Positions 34,219-43,350 are shown, counted from the stretch's first letter. The stretch is DNA of 43,527 nucleotides from Flavobacteriaceae bacterium UBA6231 (GCA_002441545.1 DJWL01000064.1:3830-47356), one strand, 5' to 3'. Program-made: numbers and translations. Notes: generated from the sequence alone by a model not told the origin.

Positions 34219-35025
34219 TTGAAATACGCTCTACTGTTACTTACTTACTTTTATCTAATTTCTTTAAACTCACAAACTGTTTTAAAATCAGATGGTCCAG
34301 GAAACACCTATGAATTAATTAATTCGGTTTTAGCACCTTCATACGACGTTATAGAAACCCCAGATTGTGCCCATAATAAATTTGGAAGACATATTACCGA
34401 AGAATGGGATGAAGAATTAAACAGTTTTGTTTTTGTTTTTCATTCACATATTAATGAAGACAATGATCGTTGCAATAAATTTGATAGACAGCGAACAGAA
34501 ATTAAGACCTATAAGCAATCCACAGATAGTCTTTTAGGAACTCAAGGAGAAACTGTTACTTATAAATGGAAATTTAAGTTAGATAAAGATTTTCAGCCTT
34601 CAAATAGTTTTACTCATATTCATCAAATTAAAGCAGTAGGAGGCAGTGAAGATGCAATGCCTAGCGTAACCTTTACTTTAAGAAAATCAAAAGTTGACAA
34701 ATTCCAAGTGAGATTTGCTTCAAACATGGTGCAAAGCGACTTAATTTCTTTACCATTAGATGAATTTAAAGGAATTTGGGTTCAGGTTTATGAGCAAATT
34801 ACTTATGGAGATAAAGGAAAATATGAATTAAAAATAACCAAAGTTGATAATAATAAAACAATAGTATCCTATAGTAATGATTCCTTAAGAATGTGGAAAA
34901 CTAACGCAGAATTTTTACGTCCGAAATGGGGCATTTACCGAAGTTTGAAAAATGCATTAAACTTAAAAGATGAGAAAATAAAGTTTGCTGACTTTTATAT
35001 AAAGGAAATAACAAAAAAGCAATAA
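34219..35025 (+). CDS. putative polysaccharide lyase, heparin-lyase-I-like fold
   Basis: A 268-residue exported protein. The only sensible start is the TTG at 34219, which begins a signal peptide (ending LNSQ); the next in-frame Met is deep in the protein. The body looks like a jelly-roll lyase of the Polysacc_lyase/heparin lyase I type: FDRQRTEIKTY (about 93-103), FTHIHQIK (about 135-142) and RPKWGIYRS near 235-243, a layout parallel to the R-x-E, Q-x-H and Y-x-K-x-G-x-Y motifs of PL7. It is the last gene of the operon, 8 bp after PL6. Alginate or another uronic-acid glycan is the likely substrate; the exact family is uncertain. Confidence 0.6.
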   Translation: MKYALLLLTYFYLISLNSQTVLKSDGPGNTYELINSVLAPSYDVIETPDCAHNKFGRHITEEWDEELNSFVFVFHSHINEDNDRCNKFDRQRTEIKTYKQSTDSLLGTQGETVTYKWKFKLDKDFQPSNSFTHIHQIKAVGGSEDAMPSVTFTLRKSKVDKFQVRFASNMVQSDLISLPLDEFKGIWVQVYEQITYGDKGKYELKITKVDNNKTIVSYSNDSLRMWKTNAEFLRPKWGIYRSLKNALNLKDEKIKFADFYIKEITKKQ

Positions 35026-35054
35026 TAATATTCAATTAAAAATATTATTATTGC
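35013..35054 (-). terminator. terminator between the converging operons
   Basis: Perfect 14-bp arms GCAATAATAATATT (35019-35032) and AATATTATTATTGC (35041-35054), preceded by six A, i.e. a T run on the minus strand. It ends the eda operon and overlaps the last codons of the plus-strand operon. The stem is almost pure A/T. Confidence 0.65.
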
Positions 35055-35069
35055 TTACACACAAACAAA

Positions 35070-35738
35070 CTAATACCTAACAGTCTTAATAATATCAAGT
35101 GCATTTTTTACATCCTGCTCCAGCTTTGAATAGTCCTTGTTTTTAATAATATCATTCGAGATCAACTGTGAACCCATACCTACACAAGTGACACCTGCAT
35201 CAAACCATGATTTTAGATTTTCTTCCGTTGGTGAAACACCTCCAGTTGGCATAACACTTGTCCATGGTTGTGGCCCTTTGATGCCCTTCACAAACTGTGG
35301 CCCGTAAATATCTCCCGGGAACAACTTGACTATCTCACATCCCAGTTCTTCGGCCCTTGCTATCTCTGTTAAGGTCCCACAGCCTGGTGACCACAATACT
35401 TTTCTACGGTTACATACTATGGCAATATCTTCCCTTAACACTGGTGTCACTATAAAGTTTGCTCCCAATGCCATATATAATGAGGCTACTGCTGCATCGG
35501 TTACCGATCCTACTCCCATGATCATTCCCGGTAACTCTTTTACGGCGTATTTTGTCAGCTCACCAAACACTTCATGGGCAAAATCCCCGCGTGCGGTGAA
35601 CTCCATTAACCTGGCGCCTCCATCGTAACAGGCTTTCAATATATGTTTGCTCAACTCTAGGTCCCTGCTGAAAAACAAAGGGATCATCCCAGTATCCTTC
35701 ATGGCCTGCGCCACTTCTATTCTTGTAAATTGTGCCAT
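35070..35738 (-). CDS. eda: KDPG aldolase
   Basis: A 222-residue class I aldolase: E46 and R50 (LMEFTARG) for substrate, phosphate-binding PTGGVSPTEEN, and Schiff-base K138 in EIVKLFPG. It splits 2-keto-3-deoxy-6-phosphogluconate to pyruvate and glyceraldehyde-3-phosphate, the last step of alginate monomer breakdown. It lies 4 bp after the PFK gene and is last in the operon. Its GC content is clearly higher than that of PFK (for example 53% in 35341-35400 against 22% in 36301-36360). Confidence 0.95.
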   Translation of the reverse strand: MAQFTRIEVAQAMKDTGMIPLFFSRDLELSKHILKACYDGGARLMEFTARGDFAHEVFGELTKYAVKELPGMIMGVGSVTDAAVASLYMALGANFIVTPVLREDIAIVCNRRKVLWSPGCGTLTEIARAEELGCEIVKLFPGDIYGPQFVKGIKGPQPWTSVMPTGGVSPTEENLKSWFDAGVTCVGMGSQLISNDIIKNKDYSKLEQDVKNALDIIKTVRY

Positions 35739-35742
35739 TTTA

Positions 35743-36969
35743 TTATCTTTCTATTAATATTTTTTTAAAATCATACTCTGATGGATCGGATACGTATTGC
35801 TTTGCTGTATCATAATCCCTTGCTTCTATAAAGTGCAAATTTTGAAAACATAAATGTGCAAATTCTGAATCTACATCTACTAAACGTGGTTGAATTTTTC
35901 CATTTTCATCCTGTAAATCGGTTAAATACAATGGTAATATCTCTCCTCTTGAGTTTGCTGACACCAAACATCCTGTTTTGCCTTCGTCAAAAAGTTTTTT
36001 TACGCCTATTCCTAAAAGCGTACATAAGGTTAAATCAAATCCTATAGGTCTGCAACATCTCAGTTCATAACCCAATTCAATAGGTCTTGTTTTTATATCT
36101 AACCCTATTTCTTTCATCTTGTTTTGAACCAAAACATTTAAAATATGTGATTTACTCACGTTTCCAAGTTCTGGATGGCCATGTGAATCATAGGTGAAAT
36201 TAATTCCTATTTTATCCACTTCTGATTTTGATAGATTATGAAAAATGCCTTCACTTACCATGGCTACTCCATAGTTTATATTTTGCAATTTCCTTTTTAT
36301 TATGGATGAAATTATTAAACGAACTACTTTATCTAAAGTAATCTCAGTTTTATTAAACATTTCTGGTATGACCATCATAGGGAAATGGCAACTTGTTGCT
36401 ATTCCAAAGGCTAAATGCCCTGCTGATCTGCCCATTGCGGACATCACAAACCAGTTTTGGCTGGTTCTTGCATCTTCATATGCTGTATTCCCTATTCTAA
36501 CTCCTTCGTCTTTAGCTGAATGAAATCCAAAGGTTGGGTTTCTATCTGGTAAGGGTAAGTCGTTATCAATAGTTTTAGGAACATGGATATTTGAAATGTA
36601 TATATTTTCCTTTTGCAGATATTGGGTGATTCTGTTAGCTGTTGATGCTGTGTCATCCCCTCCAATAGTTACTAATAGTTTTACATTATAATCCTTAAAA
36701 ATAGCGGTGTTTAATTTTTCTTCCTTAGGCTTAAAACGGCTCATTATTAAAGTTGAGCCTCCTCTACTGAATATTCTATCTGCATGGAAAAAATCAAATT
36801 CCTTTACTTCCGGATGTTCATTGAATAAACTTTTAAAGCCTTCATGCAATCCTATTACCCTGTAACCATCCTTTAAAAATACTTTTGCAACTGTGCTAAT
36901 GACAGAGTTGATGCCCGGTGCAGGGCCTCCACCACATAAAATCAAAACTGATTTTTTATTTTCTGACAT
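35743..36969 (-). CDS. phosphofructokinase with PPi-type signature
   Basis: A 408-residue PFK-family enzyme. GGGPAPGIN (13-21) binds nucleotide or PPi; GGDDT (103-107) and PKTIDND (131-137) are the Asp and Lys forms found in pyrophosphate-dependent enzymes, where ATP-dependent E. coli PFK has GGDGS and PGTIDND. It probably interconverts fructose-6-P and fructose-1,6-bisphosphate reversibly with PPi. Next to eda and KDG kinase it would let triose phosphate from alginate flow up to hexose phosphate. ATP use cannot be excluded without assay. Confidence 0.85.
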   Translation of the reverse strand: MSENKKSVLILCGGGPAPGINSVISTVAKVFLKDGYRVIGLHEGFKSLFNEHPEVKEFDFFHADRIFSRGGSTLIMSRFKPKEEKLNTAIFKDYNVKLLVTIGGDDTASTANRITQYLQKENIYISNIHVPKTIDNDLPLPDRNPTFGFHSAKDEGVRIGNTAYEDARTSQNWFVMSAMGRSAGHLAFGIATSCHFPMMVIPEMFNKTEITLDKVVRLIISSIIKRKLQNINYGVAMVSEGIFHNLSKSEVDKIGINFTYDSHGHPELGNVSKSHILNVLVQNKMKEIGLDIKTRPIELGYELRCCRPIGFDLTLCTLLGIGVKKLFDEGKTGCLVSANSRGEILPLYLTDLQDENGKIQPRLVDVDSEFAHLCFQNLHFIEARDYDTAKQYVSDPSEYDFKKILIER

Positions 36970-37000
36970 TTGTTGCGTATTAAAAAAATGATATTGAATT

Positions 37001-38041
37001 TTATCTTGCTACCCTACCTGAGGCATCTCCGCCCATGAGCTTGGTCACTTCTTCTACGGTTACCAAGTTGGCATCGCCTTTTATGGTGTGCTTTAAACAG
37101 GATGCCGCTACTGCAAAGTCCAAGGCGTTTTGGTCGTTGTCCGGATAGGTCAATAATCCGTAGATCAATCCGCCCATAAAACTATCACCGCCGCCTACTC
37201 TATCCACAATGTCGGTGATTTGGTACTGACGGGTTTCCAACATCTTGTTCCCATCATATAAAACCCCTGCCCAGGTGTTGTGTGATGCTGATATAGAGCC
37301 TCTCAAAGTTGTAATCACCTTTTTTGCCCTTGGGAATTTTGCCATCATTTGTTGGCATACTGATAAGAAAGCTTCTGCCTTCACATTGTGTCCATGTGTC
37401 TGTACCGCCAATCCTTCTGGTTTGATGCCAAAGTGCATCTCTGCATCTTCTTCATTCCCTAAAATAACATCACAATAGGAGGTCAGCTCTGTCATGATCG
37501 CTTCTCTGTCTCCTCCATATTTCCAAAGCTTGGCCCTGTAATTTAAATCGGTTGAAATGGTAACTCCTAATTTACTGGCTGCTTTTACTGCTTCTAAACA
37601 TACATCTGCTGAACTTTGTGATATAGCTGGTGTAATACCTGTCCAATGGAACCATTCTACGCCTTTAAATACGTCTTCCCAATTCACCATTCCTGGTTGT
37701 ATATCTGCCATTGCTGAATGAGCTCTGTCATATACTACTTTACTGCCCCTGCTAACAGCTCCTGTTTCTAAAAAGTAAATCCCTAAACGTTCGCCGCCCC
37801 AAACTATTTTGTCCACACCTACGCCTCGCTTGCGCATCTCCATCATAGCGCATTGCCCAATGTCATTTTTTGGCAAACGTGTTACAAAGTCAACGGATAT
37901 CCCATAATTTGCCAAGGATACCGCTACATTGGATTCGCCGCCTCCATACACTACATCAAAATTGTCTGCCTGTGAAAATCTTAAAAATCCTTGTGGTGCC
38001 AGCCTCAACATGATCTCACCAAATGTCACTACTCTACTCAT
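37001..38041 (-). CDS. kdgK: 2-keto-3-deoxygluconate kinase, PfkB family
   Basis: A 346-residue sugar kinase with the PfkB N-terminal GGGESNVAVSLANYG (33-47) and C-terminal signature DRVGGGDSFMGGLIYG, catalytic D286. It phosphorylates KDG to KDPG with ATP, between the SDR reductase and Eda. It lies 22 bp after the MFS gene and 31 bp before PFK. Like eda it is GC-richer (50% in 37141-37200) than PFK and the lyases. Confidence 0.93.
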   Translation of the reverse strand: MSRVVTFGEIMLRLAPQGFLRFSQADNFDVVYGGGESNVAVSLANYGISVDFVTRLPKNDIGQCAMMEMRKRGVGVDKIVWGGERLGIYFLETGAVSRGSKVVYDRAHSAMADIQPGMVNWEDVFKGVEWFHWTGITPAISQSSADVCLEAVKAASKLGVTISTDLNYRAKLWKYGGDREAIMTELTSYCDVILGNEEDAEMHFGIKPEGLAVQTHGHNVKAEAFLSVCQQMMAKFPRAKKVITTLRGSISASHNTWAGVLYDGNKMLETRQYQITDIVDRVGGGDSFMGGLIYGLLTYPDNDQNALDFAVAASCLKHTIKGDANLVTVEEVTKLMGGDASGRVAR

Positions 38042-38063
38042 TACTTATTGTTTGTTGTTTATA

Positions 38064-39350
38064 TTATTGTTCTAAAGATTGAATGTTTTTTGCGAAATAG
38101 TAAATAGCTCCTATCCCTAATGGCACAAATACTGCAATAGCAATAAAAACCGGCGTATAAGATACTTTAGCAACTAACGGAACTAAAAAATTCATGATAA
38201 TTACAGAAAAAACACCAACCATACCTCCTAATCCAGCTAATGATCCTACAGATTTACCACAAAATAAATCACTTGGAAGTGTTTGAATATTTCCAATTGC
38301 AAACTGAAAACCAAATAGCACAATAAAAACTATAGACACAAATCTTTCTGGAGTAGAACCAAATATCACAGTTGCCAATAGTCCTACAAACATTATAATA
38401 CCACCTATAAGAATAGTTGTTTTTCTTCCTTTGTTTATAGAATTTGTTTTAGCTATAATCTTTCCTGAAACATAACCTCCTGCAATACTACCCAGAGTTG
38501 CACCTACATAAGGAACCCATGTAAACATACCTACTTCCTTAACGTTAAATCCATAAACATCAAACAAATATATTGGCATCCAACCTACAAATACCCACCA
38601 AATAGGTTCTAAAAAGAACCTACCTACCACAATAGCCCAAGACTCTTTGTGGGAAAGTATTTCTTTAAGGCTTAATCCTTTCGTTTTTTCTGTTGCATTC
38701 TGATCAGCTAAACTTTGACCTTTGATAATATATTCCTGCTCTTCAGAAGTAATCCATGGATGTTTTTTTGGACCCGCCTTATTAATGAGTAACCAAGGAA
38801 TAATCCATAAAATTCCAAAGGAACCTACAACCATAAATGTAATTCTCCACCCAAATGCCACAAAAAGTGTTGCTATAAATGGAGGAGCAATAACAGAACC
38901 AACTGAAGCTCCTGCATTGAACAAACCTTGTGCAATAGCTCTTTCTTTTATTGGAAACCATTCGGCATTACTTTTAACTCCACCTGGCCAATTTCCGGCT
39001 TCAGATAAGCCTAAGGTACTTCTAAAAAAACTTATTGAGAAAAACCCACGTACCGTTGAGTGCAGGAATGAAGATAACCCCCAAACACCAATACTTATAA
39101 CATATCCAATTCTTGTACCTACTTTATCAAATAATTTTCCAGAAAAAAGCTGACCTAAAGCATATGCTACCATAAATATGTTTAGAATATAACTGTAATG
39201 ATTTTTTGTAAGACCTAAAGATTGAGAGATTGACCCTTCTAAATCTTCATTTCCCCACATTATTGAGAGTGCACTCCTATCAATATAATTTATAACTGTT
39301 GCTATAAATATTAATCCTATAATCCACCATCTTAACCCATTTATTTTCAT
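38064..39350 (-). CDS. MFS hexuronate transporter (ACS family)
   Basis: A 428-residue inner-membrane carrier with about 12 transmembrane helices, no signal peptide, and features of the anion:cation symporter (ExuT-like) family: NYIDRSALS in TM1 and the GLSEAGNWPGGVKSNAEWFP loop after TM4. It should import DEH or related unsaturated monomers from the periplasm. It lies between the GntR regulator and KDG kinase and probably belongs to the same transcript, though a 132-bp gap separates it from gntR. Confidence 0.9.
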   Translation of the reverse strand: MKINGLRWWIIGLIFIATVINYIDRSALSIMWGNEDLEGSISQSLGLTKNHYSYILNIFMVAYALGQLFSGKLFDKVGTRIGYVISIGVWGLSSFLHSTVRGFFSISFFRSTLGLSEAGNWPGGVKSNAEWFPIKERAIAQGLFNAGASVGSVIAPPFIATLFVAFGWRITFMVVGSFGILWIIPWLLINKAGPKKHPWITSEEQEYIIKGQSLADQNATEKTKGLSLKEILSHKESWAIVVGRFFLEPIWWVFVGWMPIYLFDVYGFNVKEVGMFTWVPYVGATLGSIAGGYVSGKIIAKTNSINKGRKTTILIGGIIMFVGLLATVIFGSTPERFVSIVFIVLFGFQFAIGNIQTLPSDLFCGKSVGSLAGLGGMVGVFSVIIMNFLVPLVAKVSYTPVFIAIAVFVPLGIGAIYYFAKNIQSLEQ

Positions 39351-39482
39351 ATTCTTATCTAATTATAATAGTAATTAAAACTCAATAAAAATCCTGTACT
39401 ACTGTATTTTGTGAGTATCTGAACCCTTAAATATTGTTAAGATTAGGGTGAGTTTTAAAGCTATTCTTTAGTTATTTAATCT

Positions 39483-40190
39483 TTATATATTGTAGCAGTA
39501 TTGATATAACATTTTAAAATGAATTTTCATTTGTTCCTTAGCTAATTGTGGATCCTGCTTTTTTATAGCCTCATAAATATCGGTGTGCTCTTTTATTCCT
39601 AGATGTGATAAGTTAACATCACAAACATGATACTTTTCAAAATTGGTAATAATCTCTGGGGTAATACTTAGCATAAATGTATTCATAGTACTATTCCCGC
39701 TGGCTTTAGCTATTGCCAAATGAAATAATAAATCTTCCTGAACAGCATCTTCTCCATTTAATACTTTAGCTTTATAGGCTTCTAGTGTTTGTTTAATATG
39801 ATTTAAATCTTCTTCTGTTCTACGTAAAGCAGCTAGCCTAACAGTTTTTAACTCTAATAAAATTCTGGTTTCAACAAGAGATTTAAAATCGGGAGAATCA
39901 AGTCTTAAGATATCTTCGATCATTCCATTTAAAGCTATAACACCAATATTTGCTACAAATGTTCCACTTTGAGGAATGGATTTTAATAATCCATAAAACT
40001 CTAATCTTTGAATAGCTTCACGAACATTACTTCTTGATACTTCAAATTTTTCAGACAACATTCTTTCAGAAGGTAATTTATCGCCTGGTTCTAAATTTTT
40101 CAAGTTGATAAAATCACGTATTTGTGAAATGATCCTCTTTTGAGTATCTTGATGATCACGCTCCGTTTTAGTTAGTAAATCTAAATTCAT
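39483..40190 (-). CDS. GntR/FadR-family regulator of the alginate locus
   Basis: A 235-residue regulator: GntR winged helix (about 15-80; LPSERMLSEKFEVSRSNVREAIQRLEFYGLL) and an all-helical FCD ligand domain (about 95-230) with His/Asp residues that usually bind metal and a sugar acid. In Zobellia galactanivorans a GntR repressor, AusR, controls the alginate locus. The GGTnnACC palindromes at all three promoters of this window match what a FadR-type protein binds, and two lie before this gene itself, so autoregulation is likely. Release by an alginate-derived sugar acid such as KDG or DEH is inferred. Confidence 0.92.
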   Translation of the reverse strand: MNLDLLTKTERDHQDTQKRIISQIRDFINLKNLEPGDKLPSERMLSEKFEVSRSNVREAIQRLEFYGLLKSIPQSGTFVANIGVIALNGMIEDILRLDSPDFKSLVETRILLELKTVRLAALRRTEEDLNHIKQTLEAYKAKVLNGEDAVQEDLLFHLAIAKASGNSTMNTFMLSITPEIITNFEKYHVCDVNLSHLGIKEHTDIYEAIKKQDPQLAKEQMKIHFKMLYQYCYNI

Positions 40191-40215
40191 TCTATTTTGC
40201 CTAATTTAATTAAAG

Positions 40216-40225
40216 TGGTTTACCA
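40216..40225 (-). promoter_or_regulatory. single GntR-type half operator near the gntR start
   Basis: TGGTTTACCA, 10 of the 12 positions of the operator, 26 bp before the gntR start codon. Possibly an auxiliary site. Confidence 0.5.
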
Positions 40226-40307
40226 TCTTTATTAATAATTCATGATAGCTTAATTTATAAAAAATAATTATATAATTTATTTATTAACTTCAATTATTAT
40301 CAAAAAA

Positions 40308-40337
40308 TTGGTTTACCAATTTGGTTTACCAAAAATA
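40308..40337 (-). promoter_or_regulatory. double operator and promoter before gntR
   Basis: TTGGTTTACCAA at 40308-40319 and at 40321-40332, again 13 bp apart. On the minus strand TATTTTTG (40330-40337) fits the TAnnTTTG -7 box and overlaps the upstream operator, as at susC. The -33 element is poor (TTC instead of TTG at 19 bp). It should drive gntR and probably the transporter, kinase, PFK and eda. Confidence 0.75.
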
Positions 40338-40371
40338 AATTATTTTCTTCTTATTAGAAAATAAAAGACAG

Positions 40372-40731
40372 TTATTTCATAAAATCTTCTCTAATAGGGC
40401 TAAAAACGTCAATTAAAACACCTGATTTTTTACAAACCGCTCCATGGAGAACATGAGGAGGTATATAGAAAGAATCTCCTCCCTTTAGTAATTTTGTTTC
40501 CTCACCAATTGTAAGTTCAAACTCTCCATCGACTACATAAGTGACTTGAGAATGATAGTGTTCATGCATAGCACCAATTCCGCCTTCTTCAAAGTGTACT
40601 TTTACAAGCATGATTTTATCATCATAACCCATAATTTTTCTTTTAACACCTTCTGCAACTATTTCCCATTCAATTTCTTCTCCTATTAAAAATTCTTTAC
40701 TAGATCCAAATGCTTTCGTTATGTCATTCAT
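40372..40731 (-). CDS. kdgF: KdgF-like cupin, unsaturated uronate linearisation
   Basis: A 119-residue single-domain cupin without signal peptide. Metal ligands H56, H58, Q62 (HEHYHSQ) and H96 (PPHVLHG) match the KdgF pattern. KdgF converts the cyclic unsaturated monouronates released by lyases to the linear DEH. The start codon overlaps the stop codon of the PL17 gene, so the two are translated together, coupling monomer release and linearisation. Its cytoplasmic location would mean that cyclic monomers enter the cell first. Confidence 0.9.
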   Translation of the reverse strand: MNDITKAFGSSKEFLIGEEIEWEIVAEGVKRKIMGYDDKIMLVKVHFEEGGIGAMHEHYHSQVTYVVDGEFELTIGEETKLLKGGDSFYIPPHVLHGAVCKKSGVLIDVFSPIREDFMK

Positions 40732-43010
40732 TATTTAATTGTTTTAAAAAGATAAGGTCCCACCCATTGGTAAGATTTTCCATCTATATTTATTTCATGT
40801 TTTGTCTCTTTGGAAGCATCATTATTTGAAAGAATGAAAAGCTTCTTTATCCCAAATTTATAAGTCATAATAAAAGCCGTATAATTTTCTGTATTATAAA
40901 ACAACTTTACGTCTTTTATATTTGAATACGTGTTTTTGGCTGATTCGCTAACAGGACTATAACTCCCATGAGGTTCAATAATTGAAACAAATACAGTGCT
41001 TTTAGAATCAGTTTTTCTTATAATGTACACTGGATCTTTTCTTAAATTAAATTCGGGATCATTCGCTCCAATTCTCGCTAAAATCAACTGATCGCCTTGT
41101 TCTGTTGCTGATGTTATGCTGTAAAACTTTTTGTTTTTTAACCAAGTAAATTCTATAGTTCCACCATTTGAAATTCCCGAAGCTTCTTTCCATAAGTGCT
41201 GATATCCATTGTCCTTTCCTAAAGCAGTCAATACATCTGGAATTTCATATTTGAAATTTGTAGAGATAACTTGACCAAAATAATAGAAAGGTAAGTCATA
41301 TTGATGCGTTGCATTGGAAGTGATTTTTACTACGTCTATTATATAAGGTTTTTGAAAAGATTCTTCTTTAACAATGGCTATTGTTCTTTGTAATTCTGTA
41401 CCTGGATAGGCATTATTTTCTTTAGCACTTAAAATTTGAAAAATTGGATTGGATGCATCAAACAAGTACCTGATAGAATGGTATTGACTTCCAGTTTCAA
41501 AATCTCCTTTAAAATGAGATGTTTGGTCTTGTACAATCGTATTGTGCGCAATAGTCTGTTTAGCCCAAGTTTTGTTTTCTTTTAAATATCCACCCCCATT
41601 TTTTTGCTCAATATTTACAAATCTAGCCAAACCATAATCCTGTAAGACCTCATCTCCGTTTTCATAAAGTGAAAAAGACAATTTATCATAATGCCCATGG
41701 CTTAATCCTTGTGAAGTATACTTTATCACCAAAGCCATTGTGTAATCTTTTTTATTGTATCTCAATATTCCAACGCCGCCTTGATCACCATTTTCTCCAT
41801 CAATTAATTCGACAGATTTTTTTATAAATGGTTTTTCTAAATGATCTTTCAATCCTTTAGCTACAGCCAACCCTGTTTCATCCAATTGAACTTCATTTTG
41901 CTCTTTTGCTATTGACAACAAGGCTGGGTCTTTACTTCCATAAAAATAAGCTATATCTAAAGCAGATACCAATGAACTTGAATAATACGACATGCCTTTT
42001 TGAGCATCATTCAATGGAAAAAATTCACCATCTTCATCTGTTAAATTAAGTAAAGCATTTACTGCTTTTATAAGTATCCCATCTTTATAATCAAAAATTT
42101 TAAGTTCTGGTTTTTTATTATTCAAAGCTTGAGCAAAAATCATGAATGGATACATAGCATAACGTTGATAGTACGGCCCTTCTGTATAATATCCATTAGG
42201 AGAAAAAGGATCGTCTAAATTGGCAAAAAAACCAACTTTTTGTCCTTGTTTCTTAATAAAACCACCATCGTTATCTTTAGCATTTGGATCTATATTATCT
42301 TCCTTTAATCCATACAATGCCCTATTCACTAGCTCATTATCATCCATCACCAGTCCAATCATTCCAACAGCTACATTTCCCCAAGTACTGTGATTATGAA
42401 TCCTATTAAAAAATTGAGGACTTTCAATTGATAGAAAATCTGCAAATGGTTTAAATAAGTTTTCATTTAAGTAAGTTGTTTCCGTATCAGTTAGCCAATC
42501 ATAAATACAATCATAAGCTTGACTTGTATAAACCAACCAATTAGCATCATTTAAGCATTGCCAAAACAGTTTACCCCTAGCATAAGATTTGTCTTGAGGA
42601 TGCAATGGCAAACTTTTATACATTTTTGCATAAGCCATAAGCATATCCCTAATAAATATGGCATATTTTTCATCTCCTAATAATTGAAATAACACTCCTG
42701 CATTTTGCATCATGTTATAATTCTTTTTATGTTGGGTATGAGTATATCCGCCTGCCATATCTTTAGGAATTGGCACCTTACTACCTTCTGAAATATTAGC
42801 ATCAACCTCCTTTTTTATTTTATCCAAAGTATTATCGAAAATAGGAATTGCTCCTAATTGAGACTTAATATCTATGACTCCTTGTTTTGTAAGAATAAGA
42901 TTTGGATGATTTTGAGAAAGTGAATTTTGAAAAGATAATATTAAACTTAAGAAAAGTATTATTCTTATAGTTTTTTTCAAAAATAATCTCTCAAATAAAA
43001 TAGGGTACAT
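40731..43010 (-). CDS. PL17 oligoalginate lyase
   Basis: A 759-residue exported enzyme. The ATG at 43010 gives a signal with 10 extra residues before LKKTIRIILFLS; a TTG at codon 11 is an alternative start. No clear lipobox, so probably periplasmic. An alpha/alpha-toroid alginate lyase domain (about 60-370) has N206-H207 (IHNHSTWGN) and Y280 (EGPYYQRY). A heparinase II/III-like beta domain (about 390-740) contains SHGHYDKLSF with metal or catalytic His. PL17 enzymes act exolytically on oligomers and release unsaturated monomers. It is followed by kdgF with overlapping stop and start. Confidence 0.93.
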   Translation of the reverse strand: MYPILFERLFLKKTIRIILFLSLILSFQNSLSQNHPNLILTKQGVIDIKSQLGAIPIFDNTLDKIKKEVDANISEGSKVPIPKDMAGGYTHTQHKKNYNMMQNAGVLFQLLGDEKYAIFIRDMLMAYAKMYKSLPLHPQDKSYARGKLFWQCLNDANWLVYTSQAYDCIYDWLTDTETTYLNENLFKPFADFLSIESPQFFNRIHNHSTWGNVAVGMIGLVMDDNELVNRALYGLKEDNIDPNAKDNDGGFIKKQGQKVGFFANLDDPFSPNGYYTEGPYYQRYAMYPFMIFAQALNNKKPELKIFDYKDGILIKAVNALLNLTDEDGEFFPLNDAQKGMSYYSSSLVSALDIAYFYGSKDPALLSIAKEQNEVQLDETGLAVAKGLKDHLEKPFIKKSVELIDGENGDQGGVGILRYNKKDYTMALVIKYTSQGLSHGHYDKLSFSLYENGDEVLQDYGLARFVNIEQKNGGGYLKENKTWAKQTIAHNTIVQDQTSHFKGDFETGSQYHSIRYLFDASNPIFQILSAKENNAYPGTELQRTIAIVKEESFQKPYIIDVVKITSNATHQYDLPFYYFGQVISTNFKYEIPDVLTALGKDNGYQHLWKEASGISNGGTIEFTWLKNKKFYSITSATEQGDQLILARIGANDPEFNLRKDPVYIIRKTDSKSTVFVSIIEPHGSYSPVSESAKNTYSNIKDVKLFYNTENYTAFIMTYKFGIKKLFILSNNDASKETKHEINIDGKSYQWVGPYLFKTIK

Positions 43011-43062
43011 TTTTTTTTTGTTTTAATAACTAATAAACTTAATTAAAAATAAGATTAAATAA

Positions 43063-43114
43063 TTGGTTAACCACTTTGGTTTACCAAATATATACATATT
43101 TTAAAAAGAAACAA
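43063..43114 (-). promoter_or_regulatory. double operator and promoter of PL17-kdgF
   Basis: TTGGTTAACCAC (43063-43074) and TTGGTTTACCAA (43076-43087), 13 bp apart. On the minus strand TATATTTG (43085-43092) is the -7 box and TTG (43112-43114) lies 19 bp upstream, the same geometry as susC. Confidence 0.8.
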
Positions 43115-43298
43115 ATGTTTTATTCTATTATTTAATTTTTATTAGGTCAGAAACATACCTTTTAAAAAATAAACATACCAGCGCTTCTTTAGATCACCGC
43201 CAGCGGAATAGGTTTTTGGGTCGGAAAATATAGTTCTCTATTCTAAATCTTGTTCATTTTGAACATCTATGATGAGTAATTCAAAAGTTTTATCCACA
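43115..43298. other. intergenic DNA right of the PL17 promoter
   Basis: No open frame of note. It contains a short GC-richer stretch (43190-43215, CACCGCCAGCGGAATAGG) without recognisable feature. Confidence 0.35.
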
Positions 43299-43335
43299 AA
43301 AAAACGGTTTAGGAAAACTAAACCGCTGTTTTTTA
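43299..43335. terminator. bidirectional hairpin terminator
   Basis: CGGTTTAG / CTAAACCG (43305-43312 and 43318-43325), flanked by an A run before and a T run after, so it can work on both strands. On the minus strand it lies just after the tRNA fragment and was probably the tRNA terminator. Confidence 0.7.
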
Positions 43336-43350
43336 TTACTTTATACTTTG

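Noticed and set aside
38722..39153. 143-residue plus-strand frame
   Set aside because: It is antisense to the well-supported MFS transporter.
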